A stretch of 64,000 nucleotides of DNA, from the NCBI GenBank assembly GCA_019693395.1, contig JAAMXP010000676.1, positions 1 to 64,000 of the forward strand, written 5' to 3'. Both the position numbers and the translations under genes were made by a program. Origin of the DNA: Ettlia oleoabundans. Lineage: Eukaryota; Chlorophyta; Chlorophyceae; Chlamydomonadales. The notes under the pieces were generated by a model. That model had not been told where the DNA came from. It did not search any database and saw nothing but the letters and a program-made list of their open reading frames with translations. Below are positions 12,178 through 23,638 of the stretch, in pieces; position 1 is the stretch's first letter, and each line of letters starts with the position of its first letter.

Positions 12178-12680
12178 GGTGGCCGCCGGCTCCCGCTCCC
12201 GCCCCTACAGCCGTCAGCTTGCTCAGGCAGGACCCTGGTAGCGGGCCAGACAGGCCCGTGCGCCGCTTAAGATGTCTTTATTCGGGACGCCAGATGCTGG
12301 CAAGGGACCTGCGAAGCCTCCCTGGGCCAGACGGCCTCTTAAACGTTGGGGACCAGTGTCCGATGTGACTCGCCCAGCAGCACCTGATCCTGCTGCAACT
12401 GGTATATTTGATCCTGTTGTCGGACACCCCTCTTCAGTCCCTCTAGGTGCCAAGCTCGATGACAGGTCTGCAGCCCGAGCTGGCCTTATGCCAGCTTGAC
12501 TCAAATTACGTCCGTGAAACTTTGGGTCGGAGCATCTGCGCAATAAGCAGGGTTTTGGGGGAGAGAGCCACACACGCTGAGCTGGCCTCGTCCCAGGCGC
12601 GGGGCCAAGTGGTGGCAGCGGGCCTCGCTCGCTCCTTTGGAATCAGGGCGGTAGAGGCATAAGGAGGAGATCTCGTCAAC
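12178..12680. promoter_or_regulatory. Shared promoter region between TBL1-like gene and RPL12
   Basis: 503 bases separate two divergent starts, so both promoters must lie here. A 75-codon open frame on the plus strand at 12272-12499 has no recognisable features and is treated as incidental or as an upstream frame in the RPL12 leader. No TATA box stands out. Confidence 0.5.
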
Positions 12681-15387
12681 ATGCCTCCCAAGTGCGTTCA
12701 GGCTGCATGGCGCACGATGCGCTTCTTTGGGCAGCACCAGCTAGTTGAAGCTGCCCTCGGCTGCACTCGCATATGTAGTGGCGGTTCAGGGGCTGCAACG
12801 TCTTTCGGCTCACCAGTAATGCCCGCCCCGTCGGGCGCATGTCCAGCCACGCCTCCCAGGCGCTCCTGGTGGCTGCAGCAGTAATGATATGGGCGATTAG
12901 ACATGGATGGCGGCAGTAAGAGGCTGCGTTCGGCATGCCCCGTCGGCTGCCCACCCTTGCACGTCACCTGCCGCCCATCGCTTCGCTCTGTTCCTGTCCC
13001 TTGTGCGATTGCAGGTTTGACCCCAGCGAGATCATTGAGGTGCTTCTTCAGTTTCCACACTGCATGGGGGCAGTTCACAGCACAGTGTGACAAATAAAGG
13101 GCATGCATCGCGCTTCTTGAGCAGCGGTGGCAAAAGCAGCGTTGTAGCGGTCAGGTATGCGCTGGAAGCTGCTCAGCGTGCACGGTTCCCGTCTGCCTGC
13201 AGGTGTATGTGCGTGCCACCGGTGGAGAGGTGGGCGCTGCCAGTTCCCTTGCACCAAAGATCGGCCCTCTGGGTCTGTCCCCCAAGAAGGTGCGAATGGT
13301 GCAGCCAGGCAACATTGGTGCCACAGCCAGCATGCTCGTGGCGGCAGACGCCAAGGCCGTCAATTTACGCTTGCGTGTCTCTCGTTAGCAAGCAGCAGGG
13401 AAAACAATTCATGGTGCAGGCCTTGCAGCTCAAAGTAGGCTTCATGTTTGGGTTATTGTACGAGTGGCTGTGTCCTAGGCTTCAGCGGTTCAAATGCCAG
13501 CTGCCCTTGGTCGCCCCACATCATCTCAGTAGCAGGGTATGCCAGCCAAACAGCTGGTCTCTCACCCTGTCACCAGCTGCTTAGGCTGCGCTGCGTTATG
13601 TGGAGGAAGCCGCTCAGGCTGCAGCCGTGGTAGCCACCAAGTGACACACGTTCTGTTGCCCACTCGTTGCCTTGCATGTTGCAGATTGGTGAGGACATTG
13701 CCAAGGAGACGGCCAAGGAATGGAAGGGTCTGCGTGTGACCGTGAAGCTGACTGTGCAGAACCGTCAAGCCAAGGTCACCGTCATTCCCTCCGCTGCTTC
13801 GCTGGTTATCAAGGCGCTCAAGGAGCCGGTGCGCGACCGCAAGAAGGTGAGCATGGCACCAAACAGCTCCTCGTGGGCGGTTTTGCTTGTTGGTGTGTTG
13901 TGTTGCCTGTTGCAGCACACTGCCCTGCAGTGCGCTGTGCAGCTCTAGCAGGGCAGTGCTGAGGGCCCTGCCTTGGTCTGGGTTGGGGGCAGCTAATGTA
14001 TGAGTGGCTGGCGGAGCAAATGATGTTAGAAGATCCTCTGCTGTGCGGCGGTGTGCAACGTGTGCAACACGCTGCTTGGTCGAGCCAGCAAGACAGCGGG
14101 GCAAAAGGGCACGCGCAGCTCAGGAATGTTAGAGCTGGTTGCGGCAAGTTCTACAGCTGTCGCATCAGACCAGGCGGGCTGTGCCACTGCTTGCACCACT
14201 GGCAGCAGGCGGCATCCTACTGTCAAAAAGCGCGGTTCTCAGCGTGGTCAGTTGACCCCTCCGTCAACTTCTAGCAGCAGCTGGAGACCCTCATGCTTTG
14301 ATTGGCTTAGCAGCACATGCACCGCCGCATGCAGCCGAAGCGAAACAGCCGGGGTGGCACACAGCCGAGAGTACTTTGCGGGCATCGGCAGCAAGGGTAA
14401 CAGCAGAGTGTAGCTTCTGGCAGTGGCAGGTTCTGCTGGCTGATTGGGATATTATGAAACAGGCAGCCAGCAGGCCACTCACTGGCGCTGGCAATTTTGG
14501 GGGGTGTCGCCAGTTGGAAGAACAGAACTTGTCCAAGCCCCACTTGTCAGCCCCAGCGCGGGAGTCATCCTCTAATCCATCATGCCAGCAACGCTTTAGC
14601 TTGCTACACCCCAACACTGCACTTCGTTGCCATTCCACCCTTCAAGGCACCACTGTATCATTTTTCACACCTGCATGCCCCTCCTTCCACCTGGTGCAGG
14701 ACAAGAACATCAAGCACAACGGCAACCTCAGCCTTGACGACATTTACGAGGTTGCGCGCATCATGGCCGACCGCAGCTGCGCCGCCACCTTCGCTGGCAC
14801 CGTCAAGGAGATGCTGGGCACATGCGTGTCGGGTGAGCGAGCACGCACCTCCTCGGTTGCCGTGCCGTGCTCCCAGCCTCGTCCACAGCTGTTGCAGTTC
14901 CGCCTAGCTGCCAGTCATAGCCACAACCCTGCGAAGGCTGGTGCTGAGGGGCATGGGGGCAGTGGGGCAGCTCAGCATTTATCGCAAGTAGCTTTTACCT
15001 CTTTACATTTCAAGCCCAATGGCACAAACCCCTCCCTCAATAAGCTGCCATCGCACCTGAACTCCCCATCCGCAGTTGGCTGCACGGTGGAGCATGAGGA
15101 CCCGCGCGACATCCAGAAGAAAATTGACGAGGGCGAGATCGTGTGGTGAGTGAAGACCGTTGATGGTGTGGGCCTGGCTGAGGTTGGTGGCCTCACCGGT
15201 ATGACAAGGAGCTATCCTGGCACAATGCGTGTCTGGGCTGGTAATGTTGGGGTGGCAGCTGCCCTGCCAGTGGCAGCAACTGCGGGTGCTACAATGACAA
15301 TAACTGAGAGTTGCCCAGGGGTGCATGAAACGACGTGTGCTGTCCGTGTGTTCCTTTTTTCTGTCCTCCTGCAGCCCTGAGGCATGA
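12681..15387 (+). CDS. RPL12: 60S ribosomal protein L12 (uL11)
   Basis: Cytosolic large-subunit protein uL11, part of the GTPase-associated stalk base that binds 28S rRNA. Seven exons: 12681-12691, 13015-13039, 13203-13289, 13685-13846, 14700-14832, 15076-15145, 15375-15387; 166 residues, the usual family length. It starts MPPKFDPSEI and carries [55 protein letters not shown] and the terminal [14 protein letters not shown] segment. The first exon holds only 11 coding bases and the last 13, typical of ribosomal protein genes. Intron 4 is 853 bases, long for this window; I looked for snoRNA boxes and found none convincing. A TGTAA signal follows at 15467. Confidence 0.97.
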
Positions 15388-16165
15388 TCAATGATGAGGT
15401 ATGGCTGCTCTCGAGCCCCAGCAGCAGCATCCAGCAGCAGCAGCAGTAGCAGCAGCGCCACCACCATGTAACACGCTCTGCTACTTCAGTCTCGACAGTC
15501 TCTGCGATTAATGTGGGAAGAAAATGCAGGCACCATGGCTCATGATTCCCGATGAAAACGAACAAAGATTAACCCAATAGATGGTTATCTGGCTATGTGA
15601 CCTTTCACAGGCTCCACTTTCGCTCCGGGTTTGGTTAGATGGGTGCGTTGGCTACTGAAATCGTATACTGAGCATCGGTGGCCAGATCAACACACTTAGG
15701 TCAGGTGGATTGAGGCTAGCCGCTAGCCCACCAGCAGGGATACATTGAGGGCTATTACATGATGAGGTTGGCGATGCTGGGTTAATTGTGGCTCGAGAAA
15801 CAAAAAAATTGCAGAGGTGCAGGTCGAGTGCGAATCCAACCGCAGCCAGAAAGAAATGTAGCATTTATGCTGTTTTGCAACCAACGTTGTTGAAAAGCTT
15901 TACAGAACGTTTATGTGCTATTGCAAATGCAGTTTGATCGATGCTGCACCCTGAACCCAGTTCACAGGTTGTGGCAATCGTGCAGGGCGCATGAGGCCGG
16001 CAGCTGGCGGAGGTGCAGCAGATCATGAATCTGTGCGCTAGCAGCGGCAGTTTTTCACCGCAGCTTCACGATCCCGTCCGTTGTCTTTACTCAATCCAAC
16101 TGTGTTTTCACCCCTCCTGGACGCTGGTAGCGAGCACGAGCCCGCCGGGACACCCGCCTTTCGCC
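15388..16165 (+). promoter_or_regulatory. RPL12 3' region and promoter of the AGPase-like gene
   Basis: Tandem gene spacing of 778 bases. The first part holds the RPL12 3' untranslated region with its TGTAA. The rest should be the promoter and leader of the gene starting at 16166. No coding signal supported. Confidence 0.5.
15467..15471 (+). other. Putative TGTAA polyadenylation signal of RPL12
   Basis: TGTAA 80 bases after the RPL12 stop, the position expected for green algal transcripts. Confidence 0.6.
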
Positions 16166-19100
16166 ATGCAGTCTCTAGCCTCGTTGCACACCCCTTTGCC
16201 CCACAGACCTGTTAGGTCTGGTAGGAGGCAGTCGGCCCGCGTTGCTTGCGACGCAGGGCAGTTCCAGCAGGGAAGGCAGGAGCCGAACGGGCCCTCGCGT
16301 TGGCAGGGAGTGCCCTCGGCTCAGGCAGCGCGTCAGCAGCAGATGCAGGTCAGTCTGGGGACTTGGCAGCGTTGGGGTTTGGAGGGACAGGCTCCTCGAC
16401 TGCTCATTGTCCAGCACACCCCTCTCTGCACTGATCACTGCCGCCTGTGCCTCGCTGTGGCTTGCAGACTGCGCCGCGTAGCGCGCAAACCGAGCAGGAC
16501 GTGGCTCAAAGGCAAGTTTGCCGCCGCTTCGCCGTGCGCCCCCAACAAGAGGCTGGCTTCTTCCTCCCAAGCAGCTATACCGCTACACCAACACACCCTG
16601 CGACAAGTCTGCCTGGAAGGAGATAAAACAGACCTGGCCACACATTTGCTGTTGATCACGGCAGCGAGGCCTTTGTGTGTGGCGCCCACAAACCTGCTCC
16701 CGGCACTTGCCGCTTTGCGCCCGTCCCACACGCGCTGTTCCTCATGCTGATTCCACGTCCAACAAGCTTGCCTATCCTGCTTGCCCATATCACTCCATAT
16801 CACTCTACCAAAGACAACTTGCATTTCCCAACCTCCCTTTCCCAACACTACCAGATTAGAGCAATTGTGCAAGTCTGTCGATGCTCCATTGCGCCGCCTT
16901 GCAGCCCCTCTCCATCTCTCACCAAAGAGGAGATGTCTCGCACGGTACGAGCAGTCATCCTGGCTGGCGGTGAGACCAAGAACCCTTTGACTAAGTATCG
17001 CGCCATGCCAGCTGTACCGCTGGGCAGCAGTCTGATGATGGTAGATGTACCGCTAAACAACTGCCTGATCTCAGGCATCAACAAAATGTGCGTGGGCGTC
17101 TGTGTGCATGAACGATGTGCTGAGTTGCCTGTGCAGCTTCTGCTGCACATATTTGTGTGTATGGCACGTGCATCAGCTAGGTCCTTATTAGTTGTCATTT
17201 GCCGTCTGGCGTGCATGCCTGACAACCAGCCACTGTCCTCCCAGTTGCATAAATGCTGCCGATTACCTTCCCCCCAGTTGCGTGCACCCTGCTGACTAGC
17301 GACAGAACCTTCCTCCTTCCTGCAGCTACGTGCTGACCCAGTTCCAGAGCCACACTTTAAACAGCCACATCGCTGCCTGCTACCCCCCCATGAGGTTCGG
17401 CCCACCCGACCAGCAGGCGTGGGTGGATGTGCTGGCGGCGCAGCAGACAGTGACGGCGCGCGAGTGGTGAGTGTTGCAGCCAGAGGTGCAGAGCTGCAGT
17501 TGTAACATTGGCAGCCGCGAGACGGATGGTGATGGACAGGCATTGCCTGTGCCATGACATTGATTTGGGTCAATCTGGCACAGCCTCAGTAAGCTGTGGC
17601 GAGGTGGTTTGGCTAGTTCAGACACCCGTCCATATGGTCACACTGTCGTCTCATGCACTATGTCGTCTCATGCACTATGTCGTCTCATGCAGGTACCAGG
17701 GCTCCGCCGATGCCGTACGCAAAAACATTGGGGAACTCAAGGACGAGGCACGTGGCATCACACCCGCACGCGACTACATCATTCTTTCGGGCTCTGGTGC
17801 GCATCACAGGCAACTTGGAGCCGAACTGCTGAACTGGGCAGCCCTGGCCTGCTTGCTGGGTTACGGACATGCAAAATCGTGTGTGTTTCTATCCATTCTT
17901 CAGTTCAGCACGCCTCAGTGTTGTATTGCTGCTTCTCATGCATTTGCTTGCGCTAAGAGCCACGCAGAGGGCTTGCATCCCCTCGTTGTCGGCTGCTGCA
18001 CCCAAACATATCTGCCCTGCTGCACCGCCCTATGCGCCTGAGTTTGATGCGCTGTGCTGCCCTGTATTGCAGCTGTGTACAACATGGACTTCCAGAAGCT
18101 GGTGGCCTTCCACCGTGAGAAAAACGCCGACGTAACCATTGCGATGCACACCTGCGGCGAGGCTGATGCGCGCACCAAGGGCATTGCGCGCGTGCACCCC
18201 TCGTCATGTGAGACACACCTGCCGTCCCTGCTCCTGCTGTTTCAGCTCCGTGGCCTTGCATCCTGCTCCAGCTTTCTACTCTTGCTGGCAGCGCAATGGC
18301 ATGTGCCAGGGTGTAACGTTCCAACTTGTCCGCTGTGTTCAACAGCTGTGTGGTGCTGTTGCATTCTTTCCCGTCCGTCTGCAAATGTGGTTGGATGGTA
18401 GAGAGCCCACATGTCGTGCAGGCAAGGTGATGAAGTTTGTTGAGAAGCCATCTGGCGAGGAGCTGCCCAGCCTGAAGCGGGAGGACTCCAAGGCCGAGCC
18501 CGGTGCCGAGTACCTGGCCAACATGGGCATCTATGTGTTCAAGCGCGAGGCGCTGTTCAGGTGGGTGACGTATGGTGCGCTGCTCAGGTGGTTGGTGGTT
18601 GCAATTACAGCTGGCACCCTGTCTCCATCAATCAGACTTGCCGGAAGACTCGCCGGAAGCAGGATGCAACAGGCAGCTGGCCTTGCTTGCTATTGGCACA
18701 CATGCTCGCCGGTGTTCACTGAGCACTGGGGAGCAGGGGTGTGCACTGTTGCCAGATGGTGGCCGCCCTCCCTGGCCCCGCATCACCTCCTGTTTCCTCT
18801 CTTTGCTGCATGTTCTGCCTCTGTGCCCACACATAATTGCTCTGTGCTTTGTCCCTGGCAGGCTGATTGACCGCCCGCAGCTGGTGCACTTTGGCCACCA
18901 CGTGATCCCCAACGCGCTGGCCCAGGAGATGAAGCTCTACGCATTCCAGCATGACGGGTACTGGCATGTGAGTAAAAATTTAGCAGCAGTACAAGCAGAC
19001 GCAGCCCTTTGCCCGCATTTGATTCTTCTGCATTTGATTCTTCTGCATTGGCATGGGTTTTTGTTCGCCGGTGCTCATCAATGCGGGGTGGCAGTGATCA

Positions 19101-20657
19101 CACCTGCCCATGCCACCAGCCCACTGTCAGTTCCACATGCTGCTTGCTCCTCGTGCACCGTGGCCAGCTGCATCCTCCACCTGCCGCTGCTGCTGCTCCC
19201 CAGGACGTCTTCTGCCCTGGAGGAGTTGGTTGTTCGGCGCATGTTTTTGTTCCAGCAGCCACTGTTTGCTGCCCTAGCAGGATGTGTCCAGCCTGAAGGA
19301 CTTCTTTGAGACTAACTTGGACCTGGCTGACCCGGATGCTCTCATGGGACAGGTGACTGGCATACTGGCATCACACCTGCTGACACCCTTTAGCATCTCC
19401 TCAAACAGCCACTTTCACGCACCTCATGCCGTTGTCCATCCACTGGCTGTGCTGTTCACTCATTGTGCATCTTCTGCATTGCATGACTGTGCCCTTGCTG
19501 CAGTGCCTGCCCGCCCGCAACCCCCCCATCCCCCACCCCCCACCCCAATCCATCTTCTTCCTCGACTTCTTTTTGTTCTTGCTGTCGCACTGCTTGCAGC
19601 TGGACTGCATGAGGGCACGGCGCAGCACCTGCCTGCCGCCAGCGCTCATGCACGGGGATGTGGAGCTGGAGCGTGTGATTGTGGGGGATGGCTCCGGTGG
19701 GTGCAAGGCACAGCGCAACAGGGACACCCTAGTGCGTGACATTTCAGCTGTGGGGGCATGCATCACCTTCTGAAAGCCTTGGAGTCTCGCCCCGGAATAG
19801 TTTGAATTTCATCATCATGGGTTGTTGAGGAGTGTCTCATGCTGTGCTCAAGAAAACTAGCCTCTTTCTTGCCCCTTGCCTGCAGTCTTGTCGGGCTGCA
19901 AGATTAGCAACAGTGTGTTGGGACAGAACAGCTATGTTGGGTCGGGCACCATCATTGAAAATGCACTGCTGCTGGGCAACGGTGCTTGGATCAGCGATAG
20001 CCAGCGCAAGGAGGCCATTGAGCGAGGCGATCGAGTGTATGGCGTAGGTGCGTGAACAGCTGAGCAGTGATGGCTACGCTGCTTTGTTGTTGGAGGGCTC
20101 GTGCTTGTTGCGCATTGGTGCGTGCATTGCACAGTGTGTTGCTCTGACGGCATCTATTGTAGTGCATATGTCTGGCTTATCATTTGTCGTGGGCCGTTTT
20201 GCGTAGGAACTGTGCTCAACCCTCAATCAATGGTCACTATGCTTGTATGGCTGCAATGCTTGCCCCGTCTGCCGCTCTGTGCCTGCAGGCGAGAACTGCT
20301 ACCTGCGGCGTTGCGTGGTGGACGAGAATGCTACCATTGGGAACAATGTGCAGATCATCAACAAGAATGGTGTGAAGGAGGCGGATCGCTCTGAGAGTGA
20401 GTGGCTTTCTCGGCCTTCAAGCTTGGATGTAGGGGGTAGCAAGACTGTCGTCTGTACATTTGAATGCGTCGGCGTGGCCATATTGCACCATGTACTCGTG
20501 CACACCTGCCTGTCTTGGCCCAGGAGTCCCCTGATGCCACCGCAATGTTTTGCGCCGTTGGCCCGGTTTTGGCTGCACTGCAGGCGGTTTCATGGTCCAG
20601 GACGGCATTGTTGTGGTGATCAGGAATGCAGTCCTGCCCGACGGCATCGTGATCTGA
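16166..20657 (+). CDS. Divergent ADP-glucose pyrophosphorylase homologue, predicted catalytically inactive
   Basis: Glucose-1-phosphate adenylyltransferase family (starch synthesis, plastid). Thirteen exons: 16166-16348, 16468-16511, 16905-17087, 17326-17466, 17693-17796, 18073-18207, 18422-18560, 18862-18967, 19281-19352, 19600-19696, 19886-20047, 20289-20396, 20584-20657; 515 residues. The first about 70 residues (Arg/Ser/Gln-rich, few acidic) look like a chloroplast transit peptide. Family blocks are [41 protein letters not shown] and the C-terminal left-handed beta-helix ending VLPDGIVI. The usual GGGAGTRL-PLT loop is shortened to GGETKNPLT with no arginine, RAKP is RAMP, and LSGDHLYRMD is LSGSAVYNMD, so the catalytic Arg, Lys and Asp are all gone. 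A regulatory, large-subunit-like role is inferred. Intron 2 has a GC donor. Confidence 0.88.
17646..17691 (+). repeat. 17-base tandem repeat at a splice acceptor of the AGPase-like gene
   Basis: Unit TCGTCTCATGCACTATG at 17646-17662 and 17663-17679, with a partial third copy from 17680 that runs into the real acceptor CATGCAG at 17686-17692. The first two copies read CATGCAC, so only the last offers the AG. Confidence 0.85.
19016..19045 (+). repeat. 15-base perfect tandem duplication in an AGPase-like intron
   Basis: CATTTGATTCTTCTG occurs twice in direct succession (19016-19030, 19031-19045), followed by a further CATT. Intronic, no evident function. Confidence 0.85.
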
Positions 20658-21535
20658 GCTGCAGCTTTGCACCGCTACCCAGTCAACGGGCCAGTAGTCG
20701 CACCAGTACTGCGCACCTGTACCACCACCTGTCATTTCTACCAATGGTACCCCGCAATCGGCACCACGGTGCAGGAGGTTTGGAAGTTTTGAGGGCTGGA
20801 CGCCGCGTTGTGCCAACATGCGCGCTTTTCTCACGCCACAGCCTGCCAGACGCTTTGATGCACCTCTCCAGTTTGTTTTTGCACCGTTGGCGGTTGGCAT
20901 ACATCACCCCGCTCCTGAACTCTCCTGAATTCTTCTGAGCCTCCACCAACAAATGAGCGGCCGCTTTTGCTCCTCGGCATTTCATCCCATTGACATGATC
21001 TGCGTGCTTCGGCCCCATGTAGCCACCCCATAAACTGAATCCTAGCATCGACCCGCTCCCCAGCCTTGCACACTTCTTGCACAGCAGCCTCCCAGACCCT
21101 TCCTTGCACTGCCGTTTGCCTGTCCCTGCTCTCCTGTCATCCCTGCAGCTTTCACGTGCTGTTGGCCCAGCATTTTCAAACGCATATTATGTGCGTCACA
21201 TGCCCCTCGCCATCTGCAGCCTCTTGCTGCAGCATTTCATCACCGTCAACGCTAGTAGGAGATTTTGCCTAGGGCATCCCAAGAAGAACAAAGTTGTTAG
21301 CTTTAAAATTTGCTCGCATTCACCAACTCCCTCGGGGCAGTTCAGCTTTGCTGGTTGCTGAGGAGCCTGCTGGCCTGTAATGAAACCTTTCTTTTTGAAA
21401 TGGTGCATTTGCAAGCTCATCTGTGAGGCAGTACTGTGGGGTACACACCTACTCTGCTGGCATTAAGCTGGCGCAGTGAAAGATCAATATGTGACAGATT
21501 CCTATGTCGTGTCACCCTCAGTGAGATTGCCGGAT
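20658..21535 (+). promoter_or_regulatory. AGPase-like 3' region and promoter of the Tim17/22/23-like gene
   Basis: 878 bases without a supported exon. The first plus-strand TGTAA after the AGPase-like stop is at 21376-21380, implying a long 3' untranslated region of about 720 bases; the next coding start is only 156 bases later. Confidence 0.45.
21376..21380 (+). other. Putative TGTAA polyadenylation signal of the AGPase-like gene
   Basis: First TGTAA on the plus strand after the stop at 20657, immediately upstream of the next gene's start region. Confidence 0.4.
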
Positions 21536-23039
21536 ATGGATCAGGGCGGAGAGGAGAGTTCAGGGGCCGCGCCAAAAGCTGGATGGCCGGCAGTGGCGCG
21601 CTTCTTTCGCAGCATGACGGGCATGCTACCACCTGGAGAAAAGGTGGGGCGCAATTGTTTCAGGCTGCTGCTGCGTGCTACGGCTTGCTGCCGTCATGCG
21701 TGGCGGGACGGGGTGGCTTCGCCATCCGAAGTTGTTTCCGCCACCTTATTGCCCGACGTGCAGCCCCCGCCCACGCCTGAGTATCTGGAGGAGGGCTGGT
21801 ACAATATATTGGTGCCTGTCAGTAGCGGAGGAATGCTTTATGGCATCGCTACACAGTTGTTCGAAGAGCAGCAGCGTAAGGGTGGGCCGCTACCATTCTC
21901 GCGTGGCAAGTGGGAGGCAGGCTCAACCAAATATGGTGCAACCACCAGAACTGCTTCCAGTACAGCATGTGTGAGCAAGGCATGTGCGCCAAGGCATGAT
22001 GAACAATGGGAGCACCTGCCTGGCCCGCAGGCCCAGCCGCGACATCTGTACACCACCACATCCAACGGTTCTTCCGCGTCACCGACTTGGCGATGCGCTG
22101 TGGCATCCCGGCTACGGCGCTGGCGCTGGTGTTTGTAGGCACAGAGGCGGTGAGCGCCGTGCACCGCGGCAAGGAGAATCTGCTGGTGGATTGCCTGTAC
22201 GGCAGCGCCATGGTGGCAGCCATCCATGCGGGTAGGCCTCATCTGGCACTTTGGTAGTACATCTTTGTGCTCAGTGCTTGAAGCTGCGCCTGCCAGCAGG
22301 GTGGTGCAGCACTTGCAGCACCACCCCACACGTTTAATCGGTTGAGGCTAAAGAAGGCACCTAGCCGTTGTCTCCATTGCTGCAGCGCACCGCGTTGCTA
22401 ACACTCGAACCTGGCCGCCCTCCATGTTGGGGGGAGGGACAGTTCTCATCATGGGTGTATGCGCGATCCATGGCATGGCACAGCATGCGCAAGCATTGCA
22501 AAAGGAGGAAAGGGCAGCGGCTGCTGCAGCTGGTGAGGAGCAGCAGCGCAGCAACCACACATGGCGCCTCGTTTCCTGCTTTTGCTGCATGCCTGCATGC
22601 CCCCACTCACATGCACATCACGCACATACTGCTCTGTCTGCCATGCATGCATGCCAATCTATCACAAGCGCTGCACACATGCTGCTCGTTGCTCCCTTTG
22701 ATTGCTGCTGCAGAGGAGGAGCAGCGGCAGCGAGCGGAGCTGGCGGCCAGGAGGGGGGATGCCGCCTCGCGGGTGCTAGCGGACCTGGAGGCAGCGCGCC
22801 AGGCAACCTCCTCCCAGCATGTGCAGCAGCAGCCGGAGGGTGGCGGAGGCTTCCAGAGCCAGCTGATGCAGCAGGAGCAGGCGCACCAGCCGCAACAGGT
22901 GCCCGCAGCGCAGCAGGACGAATCGCTGGAGAGCTTAGAGCGTAGGGATGAGGGGCACACGGGTGATTCCCGGGCAGGGCAGGGCACCGTGATTGCTGGC
23001 ACTCAACCTTGGTGGCATTTAGGACGCAGCAGCAGGTAG
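21536..23039 (+). CDS. Tim17/Tim22/Tim23-family-like membrane protein (TIMMDC1-like)
   Basis: Four exons, 21536-21875, 22031-22231, 22386-22532 and 22714-23039, joined in consistent phase 1 throughout; 337 residues. Four hydrophobic segments at about 91-108 (with SSGGMLYG), 139-157, 164-181 (DCLYGSAMVAA) and 194-209 (MLGGGTVLIMG) match the four small-residue-rich helices of the Tim17/22/23 fold. Spacing, and the RGKEN loop after helix 2, are most like TIMMDC1, a mitochondrial complex I assembly factor; this is by inspection and not certain. The C-terminal about 100 residues are an Ala/Glu/Gln-rich, probably coiled or disordered tail. The start is the first in-frame ATG; no clear presequence is seen, as is usual for this family. 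A plastid homologue cannot be excluded. Confidence 0.55.
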
Positions 23040-23638
23040 ACGTACCAGCATCCTGCCGCCTGCAAACACTCTGCAGCGCATGTGCAGCCTTGTCTTTCTC
23101 CAGCATTACTGCGCGTCCGACTACAATGCTTGATGCGCCAGCGCAGATCAACCCTCAACCCACTGCAAGGAATTGGCCAGCCACAGTGGCCCAAACAGGT
23201 TGCGCATGGGACTCGCACGTCAGACACCGACATACCTGGTGGCTAGGCATTTGAGTGGCCGTAATGATATACACTCCCTTAACAATTCCCTCATGGACCT
23301 GGCTGTGTCTATATGCAATAGAACACATACTAGAGTCCATCAGCTGTAGGCCAACAGGGTTAGCAGTGCATTGAATGTTGCATTCACACGGGACATGGAT
23401 GAAATGGCATCCTGAGGCTGCTGATGAGGGGCAGCCGCATATACGATTGGTCGGATTTGCAGCTGAGCTACGATTGTGAGGTTAAGAGCCTGATTTATGC
23501 TGCTAGGTCCGCTGCCAGCCAGCCTCTCGCACAAGCTCAAACCTTAATTGCCAGTGTGGTCCGTGGTCAACTGCCACTACTTCTGCATAGGCAGCACTGC
23601 AATGGCCGTGCAGCACATGCAGCTGCCTGATGAGCGCT
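23040..23638. other. Convergent 3' region between the Tim-like gene and the Deg protease
   Basis: About 600 bases with no supported coding exon and no obvious TGTAA on either strand. It should hold both 3' untranslated regions. Confidence 0.5.

Noticed and set aside
12272..12499. 75-codon plus-strand open frame in the RPL12/TBL1 promoter region
   Set aside because: No recognisable domain, no splice partner in phase, and it lies in a region expected to be regulatory. An upstream frame in the leader cannot be ruled out.
13480..13500. tRNA B-box-like GGTTCAAAT
   Set aside because: No A box or cloverleaf could be drawn around it, and it is inside an RPL12 intron.
13847..14699. snoRNA in the long RPL12 intron
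   Set aside because: An AAATGATG sequence near 14018 resembles a C box, but no matching D box and terminal stem were found at a suitable distance.
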